From DASQUK01 sp050744525 (GTDB taxonomy: Bacteria > Actinomycetota > Acidimicrobiia > Acidimicrobiales > VFJN01): DNA of 5,419 nucleotides. Positions 1 to 5,419 of this stretch are shown piece after piece. A program made the position numbers and the translations under genes. The DNA lies in the NCBI GenBank assembly GCA_050744525.1, contig JBOGHG010000261.1, positions 1 to 5,419 on the forward strand. Direction: 5' to 3'. Under the pieces are notes generated by a model, which was given only the letters and a program-made list of their open reading frames with translations, did not search any database and had not been told where the DNA came from. Every line of letters begins with the position of its first letter. Position 1 is the first letter of the stretch.

Positions 1-446
1 GTGTACGCCGACGCCACCAGCACGGCCAGGGTACGGGCCCGCGTGTTGTGGTCGGCGTCCATCCGCAGGGCCTTGATCCCCCCGGCGCCGAGGCCGGCGA
101 CGATGCCGGTGACGGCGTCGCCCACGAACGCCGAGACGGGGATCCCCACCAGCAGCGCCCACCCCATCGCCCGCAGGACGGCGCCCGGTGCCCGGGGGTG
201 CTCCGACATGAAGGCGAGCACGACGAACACGAACGGGATCAGCGCCAACCCGAACGCCATGGCCGCCGCGGCGTTGGGTCCGCCGGGCTCGTCGGAGGCG
301 TCGGCGACCAGCCCGGCCAGCAACCCCCAGAAGGCGGGGACCAGGAGCAGCGTCGCCAACGTGATGGCCCGCCACTTGCGCTGAGGCGACAGCGGCTGCA
401 GTTGCCCGATCTCGGCCCGTCCGCGCCCGGCGCGAGGCGTGGCCAT
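1..446 (-). CDS. Predicted polytopic membrane protein, unknown function (3'-truncated by window edge)
   Basis: The frame is open from an ATG at 446 to the window edge, giving 148 residues of a protein whose C-terminus lies outside. I do not recognise the family. After a basic, probably cytoplasmic N-terminus (residues 1-25, with Arg at 5, 8, 10, 23 and 26), hydrophobic stretches lie at about 28-48, 59-80 and 93-122. A fourth begins near 139 after a polar stretch containing KALRMDADHNTRARTL. The third stretch is Gly/Ala-rich, long enough for one long or two short membrane segments. The start lies 25 bp behind the upstream permease stop and has only a weak purine stretch before it, so it may be translated by coupling to that permease. 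Its place at the end of a sugar-importer operon suggests a linked role (accessory transport factor, sugar-responsive membrane protein), but it could simply be co-transcribed. Real coding is supported by the amphipathic pattern and operon spacing. The opposing frame gives a low-complexity Ala/Arg/Thr/Pro product. Confidence 0.72.
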   Translation of the reverse strand, partial: MATPRAGRGRAEIGQLQPLSPQRKWRAITLATLLLVPAFWGLLAGLVADASDEPGGPNAAAAMAFGLALIPFVFVVLAFMSEHPRAPGAVLRAMGWALLVGIPVSAFVGDAVTGIVAGLGAGGIKALRMDADHNTRARTLAVLVASAY

Positions 447-451
447 GACCG

Positions 452-472
452 CTATGGCCCCGTACCGCGCAT
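452..472 (-). other. Six-codon micro-ORF overlapping permease stop (possible translational relay)
   Basis: The permease stop TGA (474..472) shares its A with an ATG (472..470), a TGATG arrangement typical of translational reinitiation. This ATG opens a six-codon frame (MRGTGP) that stops at TAG 454..452, only 5 nt before the ATG of the next gene at 446. Ribosomes ending on the permease could restart here and again at 446, which would make up for the weak ribosome-binding site of the downstream gene. This is inference from geometry alone, and such short overlaps arise easily by chance. Confidence 0.2.
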
Positions 473-1422
473 CAGCCCTTGATCGCCCCCGCGGTGAGGC
501 CGCTGATGAAGTAGCGCTGCAGCGAGAAGAAGACGACGAGGGGCAGGATCATCGTGATGAACGCGGCCGACGTGAGCAGGTGCCAGTCCTGGGCTCGCGA
601 TCCGGCCAGGGTCTGCAGGGCGATCGTGAGCACCCTGTTCTCCTCGGTGGCGCCGAGGAAGATGCGGGCGACCAGCAGGTCGTTCCACACCCACAGGAAC
701 TGGAAGATGGCGAAGGCGGCGAGCGCGGGAACCGACAGCGGCACCACCAGCCGCCAGAAGATCGTGAAGTGGTCGGCGCCGTCGACCTTGGCCGACTCGA
801 TGATCGACGACGGCAGCGCGCCGATGAAGTTCCGCAACAGGTAGACGGCGAGCGGCAAGCCGAACGCGGTGTGGGCGAGCCAGATGCCGAGAAAGGTGCC
901 GTTGAGGTCGAGATCGGGGAAGATCGGAAACCCACCGAGCCGGGCGCCGCCGCTGTAGAGCCGCAGGATCGGGATGAGCGCCATCTGCAGCGGCACGACC
1001 AGCAGGCCCACGACCAACACGAACATCACGTAACGGCCGCGGAACTCCATCCACGAGAAAGCGTAGGCTGCGAACGCGGCGATCGTGATGGGGATGACCG
1101 TTGCGGGGATGGTCACCGCCAGGCTGTTGAGGAAGGCGTTCTCGAACCCGCCGGTGTCGAGCGCATCTCGGTAGTTCTGGAGGGTCCACTGCCCCGAGTC
1201 GAACAGGTGGGCGATGGCCGTCCACCACCCGGTCTCGTTGACGACCGACTCCGGGCGGAACGACGTGACCAGCACGCCCACCGTCGGTACCAGCCAGAGC
1301 ACCACGATGACGAGGATGGCGATGCGGACGGACCATCCACCCTGCCGGACGTCTTCGGCCTCCCCCGGCGGAGGCGGCGCCTCGGCCTCGACCTCCTCGG
1401 GAAGGGGAGCGGTGAGCGTCAT
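472..1422 (-). CDS. CUT1-family sugar ABC transporter permease, MalG/AglG-like
   Basis: This is a 316-residue inner-membrane permease, one of the two channel-forming subunits of the importer. A Pro/Glu-rich cytoplasmic N-terminus (1-28) precedes about six membrane segments near 33-55, 97-122, 130-152, 177-197, 230-252 and 284-303. The EAA loop that docks on the ATPase is clear at about 209-228 (ESAKVDGADHFTIFWRLVVP), with the conserved Gly at 215 and the closing Pro at 228. The first loop contains the LQNYRDAL motif (81-88), and the C-terminus ends in the FISGLTAGAIKG tail typical of MalG-type subunits. Length and topology fit the family (about 270-320 residues). The ATG at 1422 is chosen because a GGAGGT ribosome-binding site (1433..1428) sits 5 nt before it; a GTG at 1429 in another frame reads a low-complexity shadow. 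It lies 46 bp behind the partner permease gene. An alpha-glucoside-type substrate is inferred from the neighbouring binding protein. Confidence 0.95.
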   Translation of the reverse strand: MTLTAPLPEEVEAEAPPPPGEAEDVRQGGWSVRIAILVIVVLWLVPTVGVLVTSFRPESVVNETGWWTAIAHLFDSGQWTLQNYRDALDTGGFENAFLNSLAVTIPATVIPITIAAFAAYAFSWMEFRGRYVMFVLVVGLLVVPLQMALIPILRLYSGGARLGGFPIFPDLDLNGTFLGIWLAHTAFGLPLAVYLLRNFIGALPSSIIESAKVDGADHFTIFWRLVVPLSVPALAAFAIFQFLWVWNDLLVARIFLGATEENRVLTIALQTLAGSRAQDWHLLTSAAFITMILPLVVFFSLQRYFISGLTAGAIKG

Positions 1423-1427
1423 GATGC

Positions 1428-1433
1428 ACCTCC
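1428..1433 (-). promoter_or_regulatory. Ribosome-binding site of second permease
   Basis: GGAGGT on the minus strand ends 5 nt before the ATG at 1422. It is a near-perfect Shine-Dalgarno match and fixes the start over the overlapping GTG at 1429, which lies inside the site's own spacer. Confidence 0.75.
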
Positions 1434-1468
1434 GACCCGTGAGCGGGGAGTGGGCGGGCGGTGCTCGC

Positions 1469-2626
1469 TCATCGCAGGGCCTCCTGCTCGCGGAACCGCC
1501 GTACGTTGAGGATCATCACCGGGATGACCGCGATGAACAGGACCACGGCGATGGCGGCACCCCTGCCGTCGTGGTTGCTGATGAAGAACCACTCGATCAT
1601 GCGTTCGGCGATGACCTCGGTCTCGTTGGTCTCGGCGTTGCCGATGACGAAGACGATGTCGAACACCTTCATGGCATTGATGACCATGTAGGTGACGACC
1701 ACCGCGATCGTGGGGGCGATGCTGGGCACGATGATGCGCCGGAACACCTGCAGCTCCGACGCCCCGTCGATGCGCGCCGCCTCGATGATGTCGTAGGGAA
1801 TGGCCTTGATCGCCGCGGACAGGACCACCATGGCGAACCCCGTCTGCATCCAGATCATGATCACCATGAGCAGCAGGTTGTTCCATGGCTTCACTTGCAG
1901 CCACGCCGTGGGACTCATCCCGAGCCCGTCCTTGATGCCGTTGAGCAGGCCGATGTTGGTGCCGAAGCCCTCGGGCCGGAAGCTGTAGATGAGCGTCCAG
2001 GTCACGGTGGCGCCGACGAAGCTGATCGCCATCGGCATGAAGATCAGCGACTTGGCCACCGCCTCGCCCCGGCGCAGCCGGTCGGCCAGCGTGGCGAACG
2101 CCAGGCCGATGCTGACGGCCACCAGCGGCACGATGACGATCCAGCCCGCGGTGTTGCGGATCGAGCGGAGCATGCTCTCGTCGGTGAACACGAACTCGTA
2201 GTTGTCCAGGCCGACCCAGCCCTCGCCCTGTTGGTCGCCGAAGCTGATGATGATCGTGTTGATCACCGGGTAGATGAGGAAGACGGCGAGGATCACGAGC
2301 GCGGGCCCCACGAACACGTAGGGGCGCACCCCGTCGCGGAACCGCTCGGGCAGGTAGTCCACGGTGCGGTTCATCGCCCAGTACAGGAGGAAGACACCGC
2401 CGACGCCGACGACGATCGCCACGCCCACCAGCACGAAGCGGTTGGCGTCGGCATCGCGCAGGAAGTCGAAGGTCAGCCACATCGCTGCGAAGAGGACGAT
2501 GGGGATGGCCACGGCGCCGACCACGCGCATGACCGTCAGCCCGACCGCCCGGCCGGCGGTGGGCCGCTCCGGGGCCTCGGGTGGGGGCTCCGGGGCGGCT
2601 GGTGGCTCTTCGACCGTCGTGGTCAC
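1469..2626 (-). CDS. CUT1-family sugar ABC transporter permease, MalF/AglF-like, with N-terminal extension
   Basis: This 385-residue inner-membrane permease is the partner of the permease encoded downstream. A Pro/Glu-rich cytoplasmic tail (5-22) is followed by two extra hydrophobic segments (about 30-53 and 64-84). The six core segments lie near 103-128, 158-180, 191-214, 250-273, 302-325 and 357-376, eight in all, as in E. coli MalF. The EAA loop is at about 282-301, starting EAARIDGASELQVFRRIIVP, with Gly288 and Pro301 conserved. WVGLDNYEFVF (137-147) is the usual motif of the first periplasmic-side loop. The start is a GTG at 2626, supported by a strong purine-rich ribosome-binding site about 6 nt upstream; the next in-frame ATG (residue 33) lies inside the first hydrophobic segment. 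The gene follows the binding-protein gene after 103 bp containing a strong hairpin, so its expression may be set below that of the binding protein. The resemblance to AglF (alpha-glucoside transport) is by recollection of the family, so the substrate is moderately sure at best. Confidence 0.94.
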   Translation of the reverse strand: MTTTVEEPPAAPEPPPEAPERPTAGRAVGLTVMRVVGAVAIPIVLFAAMWLTFDFLRDADANRFVLVGVAIVVGVGGVFLLYWAMNRTVDYLPERFRDGVRPYVFVGPALVILAVFLIYPVINTIIISFGDQQGEGWVGLDNYEFVFTDESMLRSIRNTAGWIVIVPLVAVSIGLAFATLADRLRRGEAVAKSLIFMPMAISFVGATVTWTLIYSFRPEGFGTNIGLLNGIKDGLGMSPTAWLQVKPWNNLLLMVIMIWMQTGFAMVVLSAAIKAIPYDIIEAARIDGASELQVFRRIIVPSIAPTIAVVVTYMVINAMKVFDIVFVIGNAETNETEVIAERMIEWFFISNHDGRGAAIAVVLFIAVIPVMILNVRRFREQEALR

Positions 2627-2632
2627 GCGGCG

Positions 2633-2643
2633 CCCTCCTCCTC
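2633..2643 (-). promoter_or_regulatory. Ribosome-binding site supporting the GTG start of first permease
   Basis: The minus-strand sequence GAGGAGGAGGG ends 6 nt before the GTG at 2626. It contains two overlapping AGGAG cores and is strong enough to support the non-ATG start. Confidence 0.7.
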
Positions 2644-2662
2644 GTCGCTCGGGTCAGCGTAG

Positions 2663-2702
2663 ACCGGGAGTGAGCGGCCCGCAGCGGCCGCTCACTCCCG
2701 GT
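2663..2702 (-). promoter_or_regulatory. Perfect 17-bp intergenic hairpin between binding-protein and permease genes
   Basis: The arms at 2663-2679 (ACCGGGAGTGAGCGGCC on the plus strand) and 2686-2702 are exact reverse complements around a 6-nt loop (2680-2685). The hairpin begins 27 nt after the binding-protein stop and ends 36 nt before the permease GTG. No T run follows on the minus strand, so it does not look like a classical rho-independent terminator. In E. coli, REP hairpins between malE and malF protect the malE message from 3' decay, so binding protein is made in excess over permease. The same position here suggests the same job, as an mRNA stabiliser and/or partial attenuator, by analogy. 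It could also be one copy of a dispersed genomic repeat. Confidence 0.7.
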
Positions 2703-2729
2703 TGTCAGTGGTAGTGGGGGTCGCCCGGG

Positions 2730-4058
2730 CTACGTGGGCCAGGTCGACTCGATTTCGTCCAGGACGCTGGTCAGCGAGTCGGGACCCTGCTGCATGTACG
2801 TCATCATCTCGCTCCAGAAGCTCCCGGAGCCCACCGCCGGGGGCATCTGGTCCGAGGCGTCGAAGCGGCCGGTGTCGTTCTCGATCGCGTCCGTCAACAC
2901 CACCGAGGCGTCGGCGAGGATCTGGTTGGCGTAGCAGCCCTCCCCGACGTTGACGTTGGGCGAGACACGTGACGAGGCGACGTCACCACCCTGGGCGCAC
3001 TGCACGTCCTCCGCCGCGAACCGCTCGAGGAAGTCGCGGACCTCCGGAGCGTCGCGGAACGTGACCGCGAACTCACCGGCGAACAGCGTGCCCTCCTGCT
3101 CGATGGGCGGGAACGGGAACCAGTCGTAGTCGGTACCCGGCTCGGCCTCCGGCGGGAAGAAGGCGTTGATGAAGGTGGCCTGGCGGTGCAGCCAGCACCC
3201 GGGCGGGTCCTGGAACATGGGGCCGGGCGCGTCGCCGAAGGCGATGGCAGGCGTCTGGTCGGCGCCACCCAGGACGTAGCCGTCCGCGAACATGACCTGC
3301 CCGAAGATCTCGCCCGCGTTCTGCACCGACTCGTCGTTGAACGGGATCTCGTGGGTCACCCACTGGTCGTAGGCATCGGTGCCGGCGGTGCGCAGCATGA
3401 TGTCCTCCATCCAGTCGGTGGCCGGCCAGCCCGTGGCGTCCTCGCTCTCGAAGCCGACGCACCACGGCGTACCGCCGTCTTCGACGATCTGGTCGCTGAG
3501 GGCGATCATGTCGTCGAACGTCTCCGGAACCTCGTAGCCGGCGGCGTCGAAGTCGTCCTTCGGGTACCAGACCATGCTCTTGAGGTTGACGTTGGTGGGC
3601 AGGCCGTAGTGCTCGCCGTCGACCTCGCCGAGCGACAGCAGGTACTCGCCGAACGTGTCCTCCAGCTCGGCGATGTCGAAGCCCATCTCCTCGAGGGAGA
3701 CGGCCCCCTGACCAACGGCGTCGGCCACCGCGCCGGGCTGGGGCAGCAGCGCGACGTCGAGGGTGCCGCCCTCGGCGCGGATCTGGAAGTCCTCCTCGAA
3801 GCTGCCGGACGCCTCGATCTCGACCTCGTAATCGGTCTCGGACGTGATCAGCTCGTCGACGACGCCCTGGACGACCTCGGCCTCCTCCGGCTCCATCGCG
3901 TTCAACACGTTCACCGTGCCGGTGTCTTCACCACCGCCGCCCTCGGCCTCTTCGCCTGTGTCCGCGGGTTCCGCGCCCTCGTCATCGTCGTCGTCGCCGC
4001 AGGCGGCGAGGAAGAGGATGGCGACGGCTGGCACCGCCATTAACCGGCGCACTCGCAT
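2730..4058 (-). CDS. Extracellular sugar-binding lipoprotein of CUT1 ABC importer (AglE-like)
   Basis: This 442-residue solute-binding protein captures the sugar outside the membrane and hands it to the permease pair. A short basic N-terminus (MRVRR) and hydrophobic core lead to a lipobox LAAC with the lipid-anchored Cys at residue 20. A flexible acidic/Gly linker (21-47) follows, then the two-lobed binding fold. Stretches that fit my recollection of alpha-glucoside-binding AglE proteins are GGTLDVALLPQPG (97-109), ATGWPATDWMEDIMLRTAG (208-226), HEIPFND (236-242), FGDAPGPMFQDPPGCWLHRQ (274-293) and YDWFPFPPI (311-319). Many Trp/Tyr/Phe residues (W164, W199, W211, W216, W233, W289, W313) are candidates for stacking on sugar rings. 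The mature part has four further Cys (200, 288, 354, 375), possibly two disulfides. It is extremely acidic: about 92 Asp/Glu against 10 Lys/Arg, with only two Lys. The start is secure, with AAAGGAG just upstream. Maltose, trehalose or sucrose are possible ligands, but the exact one cannot be read from the sequence. Confidence 0.95.
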   Translation of the reverse strand: MRVRRLMAVPAVAILFLAACGDDDDDEGAEPADTGEEAEGGGGEDTGTVNVLNAMEPEEAEVVQGVVDELITSETDYEVEIEASGSFEEDFQIRAEGGTLDVALLPQPGAVADAVGQGAVSLEEMGFDIAELEDTFGEYLLSLGEVDGEHYGLPTNVNLKSMVWYPKDDFDAAGYEVPETFDDMIALSDQIVEDGGTPWCVGFESEDATGWPATDWMEDIMLRTAGTDAYDQWVTHEIPFNDESVQNAGEIFGQVMFADGYVLGGADQTPAIAFGDAPGPMFQDPPGCWLHRQATFINAFFPPEAEPGTDYDWFPFPPIEQEGTLFAGEFAVTFRDAPEVRDFLERFAAEDVQCAQGGDVASSRVSPNVNVGEGCYANQILADASVVLTDAIENDTGRFDASDQMPPAVGSGSFWSEMMTYMQQGPDSLTSVLDEIESTWPT

Positions 4059-4064
4059 GTGGTT

Positions 4065-4071
4065 CTCCTTT
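4065..4071 (-). promoter_or_regulatory. Ribosome-binding site of binding-protein gene
   Basis: AAAGGAG on the minus strand ends 6 nt before the ATG at 4058. It is among the best ribosome-binding sites in the window, in keeping with high expression of the binding protein. It favours this ATG over the in-frame ATG at residue 7. Confidence 0.75.
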
Positions 4072-4091
4072 GCTGTCGTCGGCCGTGGCGA

Positions 4092-5309
<1,218 letters not shown>

Positions 5310-5332
5310 GTCCCTACCGTTCACCCTCCGAC

Positions 5333-5347
5333 GGGTTTTCTCAACCC
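5333..5347. promoter_or_regulatory. Short palindrome upstream of operon (candidate operator)
   Basis: GGGTT (5333-5337) and AACCC (5343-5347) are perfect 5-bp arms around a 5-nt centre, 24 bp upstream of the ATPase ATG. A TTGAGA that resembles a -35 box (minus strand, 5344..5339) lies within it, but no acceptable -10 box follows at 16-18 bp. It could be a regulator site. The short arms make chance a serious alternative. Confidence 0.25.
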
Positions 5348-5350
5348 CTT

Positions 5351-5365
5351 CACGCCCGGGGCGTG
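5351..5365. promoter_or_regulatory. 15-bp palindrome upstream of operon (candidate operator)
   Basis: CACGCCC (5351-5357) and GGGCGTG (5359-5365) are perfect 7-bp arms around one central base, 41 bp upstream of the ATPase ATG and 3 bp from the neighbouring palindrome. Position and symmetry suit a dimeric sugar-responsive repressor or activator. GC-rich palindromes of this size do occur by chance in such DNA. The remaining upstream bases (5366-5419) show no gene or clear promoter. Confidence 0.35.
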
Positions 5366-5419
5366 GCGCGTCGGAGTCGCCGAACCCCCGCGCGCCCGGC
5401 GACGGGACGGGGGTGCGGT

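Noticed and set aside
1..384. Plus-strand open frame at the left edge
   Set aside because: The product is an Ala/Arg/Thr/Pro-rich string without domains. The opposite strand encodes an amphipathic multi-pass membrane protein in line with the operon.
439..1509. Plus-strand open frame (356 codons) opposite the second permease
   Set aside because: The composition is charged and low-complexity, and it runs fully antisense to a well-supported permease.
1214..2662. Long plus-strand open frame (482 codons) opposite the first permease
   Set aside because: Its product is a low-complexity run of His, Asp, Arg and Glu with no recognisable domain. It is the expected antisense shadow of a GC-rich gene, and the minus strand there encodes a clear permease with an EAA motif.
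2663..2702. Intergenic hairpin read as a rho-independent terminator ending the operon after the binding protein
   Set aside because: No T run follows on the minus strand, and the permease genes downstream have no clear promoter of their own, so full termination here would silence essential subunits.
3186..4043. Plus-strand open frame (285 codons) opposite the binding-protein gene
   Set aside because: It is the antisense shadow of a gene with a lipobox, a ribosome-binding site and family motifs. It has no motif or start signal of its own.
5316..5344. Possible sigma-70 type promoter with TTGAGA as -35 ahead of the ATPase gene
   Set aside because: No acceptable -10 hexamer occurs at 16-18 bp spacing (the best is AACGGT), and it would leave almost no leader before the start codon.

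Overview
The window is GC-rich DNA (GC strongly enriched at third codon positions, long antisense shadow frames), and every real gene lies on the minus strand. Reading 5'->3' on that strand, it is one compact operon for an ATP-driven sugar importer of the CUT1 (maltose/alpha-glucoside) class. The order is ATPase (5309..4092), lipid-anchored solute-binding protein (4058..2730), MalF/AglF-like permease (2626..1469), MalG/AglG-like permease (1422..472), and a polytopic membrane protein of unknown function that runs off the left edge (446..1). The intergenic gaps are 33, 103, 46 and 25 bp. Four of the five genes start close behind the previous one, so a single transcript is the simplest reading.

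The organism is most likely a high-GC actinomycete-type bacterium. This rests on the GC bias, the Asp-rich run straight after the lipobox Cys, and a UgpC-type ATPase whose C-terminal domain carries the insertion I associate with Actinomycetota. The binding protein is extremely acidic (hand count: 92 Asp/Glu against 10 Lys/Arg in the mature chain). That would suit a saline habitat, as in marine Acidimicrobiia or salt-loving Nitriliruptoria, but the taxon is an inference and not proven by the sequence.

How the parts work together: the binding protein, tethered to the outer face of the membrane, captures an oligosaccharide (alpha-glucoside by family resemblance). It delivers the sugar to the two-permease channel, and the ATPase dimer docks on the EAA loops of both permeases and powers import. 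The 103-bp gap between the binding-protein and first permease genes holds a perfect 17-bp inverted repeat with a 6-nt loop. It sits where E. coli malE-malF has its REP hairpins, and a similar role in raising binding-protein mRNA over permease mRNA is plausible. The 110 bp upstream of the ATPase gene hold two neighbouring short palindromes that could be operator sites, but no convincing -35/-10 pair. No sugar hydrolase, LacI-type regulator, RNA gene, CRISPR array or mobile element is visible.

The core is an ordinary sugar importer. The less ordinary points are the hairpin, the extreme acidity of the binding protein, the ATPase C-terminal insertion and the unidentified membrane protein attached to the operon. 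I see no evidence for a wholly new system.
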